This document shows, piece by piece, positions 1 to 8,489 of a DNA stretch of 64,000 nucleotides. Location: positions 3,784 through 67,783 of the forward strand of contig JAKIUB010000013.1 of the NCBI GenBank assembly GCA_021647745.1, in the 5' to 3' direction. Both the position numbers and the translations under genes were made by a program. Source of the DNA: Paracoccaceae bacterium (GTDB taxonomy: Bacteria; Pseudomonadota; Alphaproteobacteria; Rhodobacterales; Rhodobacteraceae). Each line of letters begins with the position of its first letter. Position 1 is the stretch's first letter. The notes beneath the pieces were generated by a model. It saw only the letters and a program-made list of their open reading frames with translations, searched no databases and was not told the origin of the DNA.

Positions 1-953
1 TTATCCTTTCTTTTGTTGTGTTTGCCGGCCTGATCTTGTGGCAAGGGGTGGCAACCGAGCGCCCGACCATAGGCGAGATCACCCCCACCCCTTATGAAAA
101 CCCGATGCAGGTTGGTGATATAATACTGACCTTCAATGGTCAGAGTGTCGAGAATTATGGAGACCTTATAACCTTCAGCCGGGAAGTAGAGGGCACCGGG
201 AAGGTCGACCTCGGGGTGCAGCGCGGCGAGGATACACTGACGATCACTGTGCCGTATTTCCACCTGCCACTGGTGGCCGATGTCGCGCCGCTTGGCGCGG
301 CCTCCAAGGCAGGCCTGAAATCAGGCGATATAATTTTAGCCGCCGATGGTGTGGAACTAGCAAGCTTTGCGGACCTGCGCGATGCGGTCGAGGCCTCCGA
401 GGACAAAGAGGTGCAGCTGACAATCTGGCGCAACGGAGAAACGCTTGAGCTGGGGCTGACCCCGGAGCGCCGGGACTTTCCGGATGGGCAGGGCGGTTTT
501 GTCCAACGGGTGATGATCGGGGTTTATGGTGCGTTTTACTTTGAGCCAGCCACCGCCACCCCTTCGCTGCTGACTGCGATGGAGTTTGGCGCTAACCGTG
601 TTTACGGGGTTATCACCTCGTCGCTCAGCGGCATGAAGCATATGATCCTCGGTAATATTTCGGTCAAGAACCTGCAAGGCCCGATCGGCATTGCCCAGAT
701 ATCGGGGGCGACAGCGCAAGTCAGCGCGATACGCTTCATCACCTTGATAGCCGTGATCTCTACCGCGATAGGATTGCTCAATCTTTTCCCGATACCGATT
801 CTGGATGGTGGCCGTCTTGTAATCTATATTTACGAGGCTCTGCGCGGCAAACCGCCCAACCCGCGGTTTATGCAAACGGTGATGATGGTCGGCTTTGCCT
901 TGATACTATCCATCATGTTGCTTGCATCCTATAATGACATTATGCGACTTTAA
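1..953 (+). CDS. rseP: RseP-type site-2 zinc protease, 3' part
   Basis: Inner-membrane M50 protease of regulated intramembrane proteolysis, which cuts anti-sigma factors in the envelope stress response. The reading frame is open at the window edge, so the gene starts upstream and the HExxH zinc motif is not in view. What remains shows two PDZ domains in tandem (each with a GDIIL segment) and the C-terminal S2P signature NLFPIPILDGG, whose Asp is a zinc ligand, followed by a final membrane helix. It ends 58 bases before the bamA start, the usual rseP-bamA arrangement. The GTG at base 18 is an internal codon, not the start. The family call is firm; length and N-terminus cannot be judged. Confidence 0.93.
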   Translation, partial: ILSFVVFAGLILWQGVATERPTIGEITPTPYENPMQVGDIILTFNGQSVENYGDLITFSREVEGTGKVDLGVQRGEDTLTITVPYFHLPLVADVAPLGAASKAGLKSGDIILAADGVELASFADLRDAVEASEDKEVQLTIWRNGETLELGLTPERRDFPDGQGGFVQRVMIGVYGAFYFEPATATPSLLTAMEFGANRVYGVITSSLSGMKHMILGNISVKNLQGPIGIAQISGATAQVSAIRFITLIAVISTAIGLLNLFPIPILDGGRLVIYIYEALRGKPPNPRFMQTVMMVGFALILSIMLLASYNDIMRL

Positions 954-1011
954 CGTCACCAATGATATGTGCCGGATACAACCGGCGGTACCGATGCAAG
1001 GTGGACAGAAT

Positions 1012-3345
1012 ATGTGTAATAAATTGCTTGAGAAAACTCGTGTAAGCACTTTAATAACCTCACTATTTTTGGGGGTCAGCACAATTGCCGTTACTGCGGG
1101 ATTGCCCGAGATGGCTATGGCGCAGTCTGCCCAGCGATTCTCGGCGATTCTTGTTTCGGGCAACCAGAGCCTGCCGGACCAGACGGTGATCTCCTATTCC
1201 GGGTTGAATCTCTCCGCGGCGATTGGCGGAGCCGAGCTTAATGCCGCCCTGCGCCGTTTGGTGGCCACCGGCCTGTTCTCGGATGTGGATATCAAGGCCG
1301 TCGGCGGGCGTCTGGTCATTGCCGTGGTGGAAAATGCCACAATCGCCATCGTTAACTTTGAGGGAAACCGCGGCCTTAGCGACAGCGACCTTGCCGGTAT
1401 CGTTACCTCCGCCGCCCGTCGCCCGCTGGACCGCGCCACAATAGAGGCCGATGCCCGCCGTATCGCCGAAGCCTATCGCCAGAAGAGCCGCTATAGTGCT
1501 GTCGTGACCCCGCAGATCATTCCGCTGGCCGATGGTCGCTCGAATCTGGTATTCCTGATCACCGAGGGCAGTACCGAAAAAATCAGCGGCATTAATTTCG
1601 TTGGCAACCAGTCCTATACCGACCAGCGCTTGCGCAGTGCAATCCGGAGCAGCGAATCCGGCTTGCTTAATTTTCTCTACAATACCGATAATTACAGCTC
1701 CGAGCGGGCGAATGCCGATCGGCAGGCTTTGCTCGAATTCTATCGCGAGCGGGGCTATCCCGATGTTGAAGTCACCGCCGGCCTTTCCGAATTTTCACTG
1801 GATCGCAGCGGTTTTTTCCTTTCCTATACTGTGCGCGAGGGCGCAGCCTATGACTTTGGACAATTTGCGGTCTCGACCGCGATTGTCGGCGTCAACGCCA
1901 GTGATTTCGAGCGTTTTGCCCGTATTCGCTCCGGTCGCATCTACAAGGCCTCCAAGATCGAAAGCGCGGTCGAGGCGATCGAGACTGAGGCTACCCGCCG
2001 GGGGCTGCCCTTCTTGCGCGCGATCCCCCGAATCACCAAAAACGAGGCTAGCGGGACGGTAGACATCACTTTTGAGCTGATCAACGGTAACAGGGTCTAT
2101 GTTGAACGTATTGATATTCGGGGTAATTCCCAAACACTTGACCGCGTAATCCGTCGCGAGTTTGATATGGCGGAGGGCGATGCTTTCAACCCGCGCAAAA
2201 TGCGGCAGGCCGAAGGCGCTCTGCGCGCGCTCCGGTTTTTCTCGCAGCTTTCGGTTAATTCACGGCCCGGCTCCTCGCCACAAAGCGTTATCCTTGATGT
2301 GGAGGTCGAAGATACCGCGACCGGCTCGTTCAACTTTGGGGCCAGCTATTCGACCGATGCCGGTATTTCCGGCAATTTCAGCATCACCGAGAGCAATTTT
2401 CTCGGTCGCGGCCAGCGGTTTGCGCTGGAGCTGAGCTACGGCCAAACCTCCAGGGTCGCGAGCTTTGGTTTCACCGAGCCAAAATTTCTTGGCCGTGATC
2501 TCGCCGCCGGATTTGACATCTATTATCGTCAGAATAACCGCGCTGAATCCTCGTTCCAGACCACGAATATCGGCGTTAGCCCGTCGCTCTCCTTTCCGCT
2601 GGCCGAAAATACCCGCGCCAGCTTTACCTATGATCTGATTTCGAACGAAATCAGGGACCCCGGCACTAATGCTTCGCCGATTATTGTAGGCGAAGTGGGC
2701 ACGGTACTGCGCTCGGCGCTGCGCTTGAGCCTCAGCCATGATCGGCGGAACTCCAGGCAGGATCCTACTACGGGCTATATCCTGCGCTTTGGTGCTGAAT
2801 ATGCCGGGCTTGGCGGTGATGCCAATTATGCCAAGGCGACAGCGCGGGCCAAGGGCTATTTCAATATTTTAGATGAAGCGGTGATCTTCTCTGCCGATGT
2901 CGAGGGAGGCGCGCTCTATTCGCTCGGCGGCAGCGGCTCGCGGATCACGGACCGCTTCTTCATGGGCGGCCGCTCTTTCCGTGGATTTGGTGTCGGGGGG
3001 CTTGGCCCGCGCGATAATGATGGCGCTAACGTCAACGATTCCCTTGGCGGCAACTACTACGCCATCGCGCGGCTGGACGCGACCTTCCCCGTTGGCCTGC
3101 CCAAGCAGTTGGGCGTGCGCGGCGGGTTGTTTGTCGATGCCGGCTCGGTCTGGGGCATGGATGGCAACCCCGTAGGTGCCAGCGGCGCGATAGATACCAG
3201 CGCCCAGTTGCGCGCCTCTGCCGGTGTCGCGATCTATTGGCAGACACCTCTCGGGCCTTTGGTATTCAACTGGGCCAGCCCGTTGGTCTCCGTTGTGGGT
3301 GATGAAACGCAAACCTTCAGCGTTTCGGTTAAAACTGCGTTTTGA
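1012..3345 (+). CDS. bamA: Outer-membrane protein assembly factor BamA
   Basis: Core of the BAM complex that folds and inserts beta-barrel proteins into the outer membrane. About 777 residues: a signal peptide (MCNKLLEKTRVS then a hydrophobic run ending AMAQS), a chain of POTRA domains over roughly residues 40-370, then an Omp85 barrel with the conserved loop-6 motif FRGFGVGG and a C-terminal Phe, the beta-signal expected of an outer-membrane barrel. The frame is open further upstream (to 922, inside rseP), but I place the start at ATG 1012 because it has AAGGTGG eight bases upstream and gives a clean signal peptide. Its stop overlaps the region of the skp start. Confidence 0.95.
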   Translation: MCNKLLEKTRVSTLITSLFLGVSTIAVTAGLPEMAMAQSAQRFSAILVSGNQSLPDQTVISYSGLNLSAAIGGAELNAALRRLVATGLFSDVDIKAVGGRLVIAVVENATIAIVNFEGNRGLSDSDLAGIVTSAARRPLDRATIEADARRIAEAYRQKSRYSAVVTPQIIPLADGRSNLVFLITEGSTEKISGINFVGNQSYTDQRLRSAIRSSESGLLNFLYNTDNYSSERANADRQALLEFYRERGYPDVEVTAGLSEFSLDRSGFFLSYTVREGAAYDFGQFAVSTAIVGVNASDFERFARIRSGRIYKASKIESAVEAIETEATRRGLPFLRAIPRITKNEASGTVDITFELINGNRVYVERIDIRGNSQTLDRVIRREFDMAEGDAFNPRKMRQAEGALRALRFFSQLSVNSRPGSSPQSVILDVEVEDTATGSFNFGASYSTDAGISGNFSITESNFLGRGQRFALELSYGQTSRVASFGFTEPKFLGRDLAAGFDIYYRQNNRAESSFQTTNIGVSPSLSFPLAENTRASFTYDLISNEIRDPGTNASPIIVGEVGTVLRSALRLSLSHDRRNSRQDPTTGYILRFGAEYAGLGGDANYAKATARAKGYFNILDEAVIFSADVEGGALYSLGGSGSRITDRFFMGGRSFRGFGVGGLGPRDNDGANVNDSLGGNYYAIARLDATFPVGLPKQLGVRGGLFVDAGSVWGMDGNPVGASGAIDTSAQLRASAGVAIYWQTPLGPLVFNWASPLVSVVGDETQTFSVSVKTAF

Positions 3346-3347
3346 CC

Positions 3348-3920
3348 ATGCCGTCAAGGCTAAGATTCAGCTGGCTTTTGCTAGCGGTTTTCTGGGCCGG
3401 TATTGCACCGGCGCAGGATTTTCCGACCTATGGCTCCAGCAATATCCTTATTATCAATCAGGATGCCCTGTTTTCTGCCTCTCGCCTCGGGCGCGACATT
3501 TTGCAACAGGAAGAGCGGGAGCGTGACCTTCTGATAGAGGAAGGCCGGCGGATTGGCGACGAATTTATCGCCGAAGAGTTGGACCTGACCGCGCAACGCG
3601 ATACCCTCCCTGCCGAAGAATTCAGGCTGTTGGCCGAAGCATTTGACATAAAAGTGGAAAAGGCGCGGGCAGAGCAAGAGGCTAATGATTCAACCCTGAT
3701 CGCCAATATAGAAGCCCGACGCCGGGCGTTTTTTCAGGTAATTGCGCCGGTCTTGGCGAGGCTGATGCAAAAATACGGGGCGGCGGCGATCATCGACCAG
3801 CGCTCCGTGCTCTTGTTTGATCGCAACATGGATATTACAAGAGAAGCCATTGATCTTCTGGATAAAGCCTATAATGAAAATCCGGATATGATAAAACTGA
3901 TAGGACCTGCAAATGAGTGA
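3348..3920 (+). CDS. skp: Periplasmic chaperone Skp/OmpH family
   Basis: Periplasmic chaperone that holds unfolded outer-membrane proteins for delivery to BamA. About 190 residues with a signal peptide ending IAPAQ and then a charged, helix-rich middle (roughly residues 55-140) of the OmpH coiled-coil type, flanked by the start and end of the beta body (NILIINQDALF and AAAIIDQRSVLLF). The TTG at 3342 overlaps the bamA stop, but ATG 3348 is the more likely start. The gene overlaps fabZ by 8 bases. Position directly after bamA supports the call. lpxD, which lies between skp and fabZ in enterobacteria, is absent here. Confidence 0.85.
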   Translation: MPSRLRFSWLLLAVFWAGIAPAQDFPTYGSSNILIINQDALFSASRLGRDILQQEERERDLLIEEGRRIGDEFIAEELDLTAQRDTLPAEEFRLLAEAFDIKVEKARAEQEANDSTLIANIEARRRAFFQVIAPVLARLMQKYGAAAIIDQRSVLLFDRNMDITREAIDLLDKAYNENPDMIKLIGPANE

Positions 3921-4383
3921 AGACCAGCCTGAAAACCAAACCTTCGATATTCACCAGATCATGCAGCTTTTGCCCCATCGCTATCCTTTTCTCTATATCG
4001 AAAAAATGCGCGATGTTGTGCTTGGGCAAAGCGCTGTCGGCATCAAGAATGTCTCGATAGGCGAGCAGATATTTCAGGGGCATTTCCCTGATAAGCCGGT
4101 ATTTCCGGGGGTGCTGATCATCGAGGCCATGGCCCAGACAGCTTCAGCGCTGGTGGTCGAGACTCTCGGGCTGGCCGGGAAAAGGCCGTTGGTGTATTTC
4201 ATGTCGCTCGACAGCACCAAGTTTCGCAAGCTCGTTGAGCCGGGGGACCAGCTTGAGCTGCACGTGGACCTGATCCGCAAGCGTGGCAATGTCTGGAAAT
4301 TTGGCGGCAAAGGCATCGTGGATGGAAAACTGGTGGCTGAATCCGAATTCACGGCCATGATTATTACCCCAAAAGACGAATGA
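3913..4383 (+). CDS. fabZ: 3-hydroxyacyl-ACP dehydratase FabZ
   Basis: Cytosolic hot-dog-fold enzyme that dehydrates beta-hydroxyacyl-ACP in type II fatty acid synthesis and balances hydroxyacyl-ACP between phospholipid and lipid A pathways. 156 residues, normal length. LLPHRYPFL near the N-terminus and the catalytic segment HFPDKPVFPGVL are present; His57 and Glu71 are the expected catalytic pair. The start at 3913 overlaps skp by 8 bases and the stop overlaps the lpxA start (ATGA), so it is translationally coupled on both sides. Confidence 0.96.
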   Translation: MSEDQPENQTFDIHQIMQLLPHRYPFLYIEKMRDVVLGQSAVGIKNVSIGEQIFQGHFPDKPVFPGVLIIEAMAQTASALVVETLGLAGKRPLVYFMSLDSTKFRKLVEPGDQLELHVDLIRKRGNVWKFGGKGIVDGKLVAESEFTAMIITPKDE

Positions 4384-5165
4384 GCATTCACCCGAGCGCG
4401 ATTATCGAGCCGGGGGCCACCCTTGGCGCGGGGGTGAGCGTTGGCCCGTTTTGCCATATTGGTGATGGCGTGCGGCTGGCAGCGGGGGTGCGGCTGCATA
4501 GCCATGTTGCCATCACCGGCGATACCGAGATCGGTGCGGACACACAAATATGGCCCTTCGCCAGTATCGGCTCCCAACCCCAAGATCTGAAATTTGCAGG
4601 CGAAAAGACCTCCCTGCGAATTGGCGCGCGCAATATGATCCGCGAGAGTGTCTCTATCAATCCGGGCACCAAAGGCGGCGGCGGGCTGACCTCTATCGGG
4701 GATGATAACCTGTTTATGCTCGGCTCCCATGTTGGCCATGATTGTATTGTTGGCAATAAGGTTATTGTCGCTAATCACGCGTCGCTGGCGGGGCATGTGG
4801 AGCTGGGAAACGGCGCGGTGGTTGGTGGGCTGGCTGGCGTGCACCAGTTTGTGCGGGTGGGTGAGGGCGCGATCATTGGCGCTTTGTCGATGGTGGTGAG
4901 CGATGTTATTCCCTACGGCACAGTGATCGGCGAGCGGCCACGGCTTTCGGGGCTGAATTTGGTCGGGCTGAAGCGCCGGGGTGTGCCGCGCAGCGATATC
5001 TTGGCTCTGCGTGCGGCCTATAAGTCGCTATTTGAAGGGGAGGGCACCCTGAATTCCCGCGCGCTGGCTTTGCTTGAAGCCGAAGATAACCCGCTGGTGC
5101 AGCAAGTGCTGGCTTTTGTGCTGGACCAGAGCGACCGCTCGATCTGCACTCCGGAGGCTCCATGA
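4380..5165 (+). CDS. lpxA: UDP-N-acetylglucosamine O-acyltransferase LpxA
   Basis: First step of lipid A synthesis: transfers 3-hydroxyacyl from ACP to UDP-GlcNAc. 261 residues, the family length. The N-terminal two thirds is a left-handed parallel beta helix made of hexapeptide repeats (for example SVGPFCHIGDGV and GHVELGNGAVVGG). The segment MLGSHVGHDC carries the region of the catalytic His, and GGLAGVHQFVRVG is a typical LpxA stretch; the C-terminus is helical. ATG 4380 overlaps the fabZ stop and the stop overlaps the lpxI ATG. Confidence 0.96.
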   Translation: MSIHPSAIIEPGATLGAGVSVGPFCHIGDGVRLAAGVRLHSHVAITGDTEIGADTQIWPFASIGSQPQDLKFAGEKTSLRIGARNMIRESVSINPGTKGGGGLTSIGDDNLFMLGSHVGHDCIVGNKVIVANHASLAGHVELGNGAVVGGLAGVHQFVRVGEGAIIGALSMVVSDVIPYGTVIGERPRLSGLNLVGLKRRGVPRSDILALRAAYKSLFEGEGTLNSRALALLEAEDNPLVQQVLAFVLDQSDRSICTPEAP

Positions 5166-5986
5166 CCGAGTGTTTGGGTATTATCGCTGGCGGTGGTGTC
5201 CTGCCCCGCTTGGTGGCCGAAGATTGCGCCGTGCGTGGCCAGCCCTATGTTGTGGTGCATTTCAAGGGGGTGGAGCTTGACTGGCTTACTGACCACCCCA
5301 CAATAAAAGCATCCTTCGAAAAGCCGGGCAAGATGTTCGCCGCGCTGAAAAAATCCGGTGTTTCTACGGTGACCATGGGCGGCGGTATGGGCCGGCCACG
5401 GCTCAACCCGCTCAAGTTTGACGCCACCGGCCTGCGCCTCGCTAGCGTGGTGATGAACGCAATGAAAAACGGCGACAACTCAACCCTGAAGATCATTGCG
5501 GCGCTATTTGAGGCCGAGGGGTTTACGGTGATCGGGGTGCACGAGGCCTTGCCTGCGTTGCTGGCCACTGCCGGTATTCCCACTCAGGCCCAACCAAGCG
5601 CAGAGGATAAAAAGGACGCCAGCCGCGCGCAAGAGATTGTCGAGGCGCTCGGGGCGGTGGATGTCGGGCAGGGGGCGGTCGTGGCACAGGGGCTGTGCCT
5701 TGGCCTCGAAACCCTTCAGGGCACTGACGCAATGCTGCGCTTTATCACGGCTAACCCGCCGCGCCTGCCGGACAGAAAAGGCAGCCGCGGATTGTTGCTC
5801 AAAAGGCCCAAGCCGGGACAGGATATGCGCCTGGATATGCCCGCCATTGGCCCGGATACCTTTGATGCGATTGCGGCGGCGGGCTTGTCCGGTGTGGTGG
5901 TGCAAGCGGGTAAAACCCTGATTCTGGATCAAGAAAAAACCCTGTCGCGAGCTAATGAACTTGGTCTCTTTTTATGGGTGCTCTAA
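5162..5986 (+). CDS. lpxI: UDP-2,3-diacylglucosamine pyrophosphatase LpxI (DUF1009)
   Basis: Hydrolyses UDP-2,3-diacylglucosamine to lipid X, the step done by LpxH in enterobacteria. 274 residues of the DUF1009 family: starts LGIIAGGGVLPRLVAED, carries the glycine-rich MGGGMGRP segment, and ends with a C-terminal domain containing GSRGLLLKRPKPGQD and DMRLDMPAIGPDT. Sitting between lpxA and lpxB is the normal place for this gene in alphaproteobacteria. ATGA overlap with lpxA, 13-base overlap with lpxB. Confidence 0.93.
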   Translation: MTECLGIIAGGGVLPRLVAEDCAVRGQPYVVVHFKGVELDWLTDHPTIKASFEKPGKMFAALKKSGVSTVTMGGGMGRPRLNPLKFDATGLRLASVVMNAMKNGDNSTLKIIAALFEAEGFTVIGVHEALPALLATAGIPTQAQPSAEDKKDASRAQEIVEALGAVDVGQGAVVAQGLCLGLETLQGTDAMLRFITANPPRLPDRKGSRGLLLKRPKPGQDMRLDMPAIGPDTFDAIAAAGLSGVVVQAGKTLILDQEKTLSRANELGLFLWVL

Positions 5987-7143
5987 GGGTATATCTGGTA
6001 GCTGGCGAGGCATCGGGCGACCGGCTTGGTGCCGCCTTGATGAGGGGGCTAAAGGCCGAAGCGGCAGATAAGATAGAGTTTTTCGGGGTTGGCGGGCCTT
6101 TGATGGCTGCCGAGGGGCAGGCAAGCCTGTTTGATATGAGCGAACTGGCGATATTTGGCTTGCTCGAGGTTCTGCCCAAATACCGCCATCTGGTGCGCCG
6201 CCTGAACCAAACAGCCGAAAACTTCATTTCGAGCGCAGCAGATGTGCTGATTACAATAGATTCTCCCGGCTTCAACCTGCGGCTTGCCGCCAAGGTTCGC
6301 GCGGGGTTTTCCGGCAAAATAATCCACTATGTTGCGCCTTCGGTATGGGCGTGGAAGCCGGGCAGGGCGAAAAAGATGGCACAGCATGTAGACCATGTGT
6401 TGGCGCTTTTACCCTTTGAGCCGCCCTACATGGAGGCGGCGGGCATGAGCTGTGATTTTGTCGGCCATCCGGTGGCGACAGAGCCGGTGCCGGATGCGGC
6501 CCAAATCGCGGCCTTGCGGCAGCAGATGGGTATTGGTGCACAAAGCCTGATCACGCTGTTGCCCGGCTCGCGGCTGAGCGAAATCACCCGTCTGGCGCCG
6601 ATATTTTTCGAGGTCGCCAAAAGGCTGGGGCCTGCGTATCATTTTGCCCTGCCGGTAGCGGGAGAGCATTTGAAGGAACCGCTTGAGCAAATGCTGGCGC
6701 AGGCTGGCTTGAGGGCCGAGTTGGTATTTCCGGAAAATGGTCAAAAAACTACGGTTTTTGCGGCCTCGGAGCTGGCACTGGCGGCTTCGGGCACAGTGTC
6801 AATAGAGCTGGCGGCCGTTGGCACCCCGATGGTGATTGGCTATAAAACCAACTGGCTGACCGCCGCGATCATGCGTAAGGCAATGTTGGCGCCTTCGTTT
6901 ACGCTGGTCAACCTGCTGACCGAAAGCAAAGCGGTGCCCGAATTTGAGCCACGCCTCTGCACGGTTGAAAACCTGCTCGGTGCGATGAAAACTCTGCTTG
7001 AGGATCCTCTCGCACGGGCGACACAAATCGCGGCGGGTGAACGCGCGATCATGGCTTTGGGCCGCGGAGGTCCGGACCCCGCCCGCCGCGCCGCCCGCTC
7101 GGTGCTTTCACAGCAAGCCCAACCCATCACAAACCGGGACTAA
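5974..7143 (+). CDS. lpxB: Lipid-A-disaccharide synthase LpxB
   Basis: GT-B fold (family GT19) glycosyltransferase joining UDP-2,3-diacylglucosamine and lipid X to form the tetra-acyl disaccharide. 389 residues. Motifs: YLVAGEASGDRLGA at the N-terminus, YVAPSVWAWKPGRAKK in the first domain, LLPGSRLSEI at the domain junction and ASGTVSIELA in the UDP-sugar-binding domain. It is the last gene of the envelope block, converging on petR with only 7 bases between the stop codons and no clear terminator. Confidence 0.95.
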   Translation: MGALRVYLVAGEASGDRLGAALMRGLKAEAADKIEFFGVGGPLMAAEGQASLFDMSELAIFGLLEVLPKYRHLVRRLNQTAENFISSAADVLITIDSPGFNLRLAAKVRAGFSGKIIHYVAPSVWAWKPGRAKKMAQHVDHVLALLPFEPPYMEAAGMSCDFVGHPVATEPVPDAAQIAALRQQMGIGAQSLITLLPGSRLSEITRLAPIFFEVAKRLGPAYHFALPVAGEHLKEPLEQMLAQAGLRAELVFPENGQKTTVFAASELALAASGTVSIELAAVGTPMVIGYKTNWLTAAIMRKAMLAPSFTLVNLLTESKAVPEFEPRLCTVENLLGAMKTLLEDPLARATQIAAGERAIMALGRGGPDPARRAARSVLSQQAQPITNRD

Positions 7144-7150
7144 ACAGCTA

Positions 7151-7861
7151 CTAGTCTGGCACGATCGTGTAGCCGGCACCACGCACGGTTTGCAGGTAGC
7201 GGGGGGATTTGGGGTCGGCTTCTATTTTGCGCCGCAACCGGGTGATCTGAACGTCGATCGCGCGTTCTTGTGCGGAGTTGTCACCTTGCCCGAGGGCTTC
7301 GACAAGGCGTGAGCGAGCCATGGTTTCGCCAGGTTTTGCCGCAAAAACCTTCATCAGCGCGTTTTCGGTGCTGGTTAGCCGGATAAGCTTGGTGCCGTGC
7401 CAAAGCTCGGCGCGGGCGATGTCATAGCGAAAAGCGCCGAGGTGAAGGTTCTTGGGTGGAGCGGGCTTGGTTGCTTGGCCAGGGGAGCGACGCAGGATGG
7501 CATTCACCCGTAGCAACAACTCCTGAGGCTCGAAAGGTTTAGGCAGGTAGTCGTCCGCGCCGGCCTTGAGGCCGGTGATGCGGTCGGCAGGTTCGCCGCG
7601 CGCTGTCAGCAGCATGATGGGGGTGGAGAGGCTGTTTCGCAGATCGCGGGTAAGGTCAAATCCGTTTTCGCCGGGCATCATTACATCAATGATAAGCATG
7701 TCGAATTCCAGCCCGACCAGCAGGCGGCGGGCATGGGCGGCATCGCGGGCCGTGGTCGTCAGATAGCCGTTTTTGTTGAGAAATTTTGCAAGCAAGGTGC
7801 GGATGCGGGCGTCATCATCCACGATCAACAGGTGGGCGCCATTGGGTTTAGCGAGCATCAT
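7151..7861 (-). CDS. petR: OmpR-family response regulator, PetR-like
   Basis: DNA-binding response regulator. The receiver domain has the acidic pair in LLIVDDDARIRT, the phospho-acceptor Asp in LIIDVMMPG and the conserved Lys in YLPKPF; the C-terminal winged helix ends LRRKIEADP then the wing VRGAGY. Coupled to petP upstream, overlapping its end. In Rhodobacter a PetP (MarR) and PetR (OmpR) pair precedes the cytochrome bc1 genes; here no bc1 genes or histidine kinase are adjacent. The start is uncertain among GTG 7867, ATG 7861 and ATG 7858; I give 7861. The PetR name rests on the MarR pairing and overall similarity. Confidence 0.85.
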   Translation of the reverse strand: MMLAKPNGAHLLIVDDDARIRTLLAKFLNKNGYLTTTARDAAHARRLLVGLEFDMLIIDVMMPGENGFDLTRDLRNSLSTPIMLLTARGEPADRITGLKAGADDYLPKPFEPQELLLRVNAILRRSPGQATKPAPPKNLHLGAFRYDIARAELWHGTKLIRLTSTENALMKVFAAKPGETMARSRLVEALGQGDNSAQERAIDVQITRLRRKIEADPKSPRYLQTVRGAGYTIVPD

Positions 7862-8354
7862 TGCCACCGTTTACCAGTTGTTTTATCTGGGCAGCGGCTT
7901 CCGGTTCGAACATGGCGCCAAGCACGGTGCGAAACCCCTGCACGGCCTCCGGACCAGCGGCGGAATAGGCTTTTCGCATTTTTTGGCGCTGGGCGTTCGA
8001 AAGGGATTTTTCCAAGTCTTTGCCGTCTTGTGTCAGGTATAGGTTGCGCTGGCGACGGTCCTTTTTGCCTATACGGCTTTCTACCAGCCCGTTATTGACC
8101 AGCTCGCGCAGCACCCGGTTGAGGGATTGCTTGGTGACACCGAGAATATCGAGTAGCGCGCTGACGGTAAGCCCCGGCTTGCGGCAGATAAAGTGGATGG
8201 CGCGATGATGGGCGCGGCCATAGCCGTGCTCGGCGAGGATTCTGTCAGGGTAGGCGGTAAAGCCGCGATAGGCGAAAAACATCATTTCTATGCCTTGGCG
8301 CAATTGTTCGTCGGTTAAGAAAAGCAACTGGTCACTTCTGTTCGGGTTCTGCAT
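7848..8354 (-). CDS. petP: MarR-family regulator, PetP-like
   Basis: Winged-helix repressor/activator of 168 residues. The recognition region reads LTVSALLDILGVTKQSLNRV, followed by the wing SRIGKKDRRQRNLYLT, both standard MarR elements; flanking helices would form the dimer interface. The ATG at 8354 has AGAGG upstream. Promoter elements directly upstream enclose a 17-base dyad (see 8379-8407), so autoregulation is likely. Overlaps petR, so the two proteins are made together. Confidence 0.88.
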   Translation of the reverse strand: MQNPNRSDQLLFLTDEQLRQGIEMMFFAYRGFTAYPDRILAEHGYGRAHHRAIHFICRKPGLTVSALLDILGVTKQSLNRVLRELVNNGLVESRIGKKDRRQRNLYLTQDGKDLEKSLSNAQRQKMRKAYSAAGPEAVQGFRTVLGAMFEPEAAAQIKQLVNGGNDAR

Positions 8355-8378
8355 GGCCTACCTCTTTTTCTCGATCAC

Positions 8379-8407
8379 AGTTTATGTCAGCTATGTTGAC
8401 ATTCCAA
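8379..8407 (-). promoter_or_regulatory. petP promoter with built-in palindromic operator
   Basis: On the minus strand a -35 TTGGAA (8402-8407) and a -10 TAAACT (8379-8384) are separated by exactly 17 bases, and that 17-base spacer is itself the dyad TGTCA-N7-TGACA. With flanking bases the dyad is ATGTCA-N7-TGACAT (8384-8402). Transcription would start near 8372, giving a leader of about 18 bases. A dimeric regulator such as PetP bound there would block RNA polymerase. On the plus strand the same dyad contains TTGACA but no matching -10 for ilvE. Confidence 0.6.
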
Positions 8408-8448
8408 GGGCTGAATGGTAGGAAATACGCAAGATACTTACGATATAT

Positions 8449-8463
8449 TTGCGAATTACGCAA
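8449..8463. promoter_or_regulatory. Small dyad upstream of ilvE
   Basis: TTGCG-AATTA-CGCAA, a perfect 15-base inverted repeat 26 bases before the ilvE start, just after an AT-rich GATATATTT stretch. It could be an operator in the ilvE leader. No binding protein can be named. Confidence 0.3.
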
Positions 8464-8489
8464 TAAACAGAAAAATGCAAGGAAAAACC

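Noticed and set aside
8396..8424. TTGACA as the ilvE -35 on the plus strand
   Set aside because: The only -10 at 17 bases is TAGGAA, a poor match; the motif is better explained as part of the petP operator.
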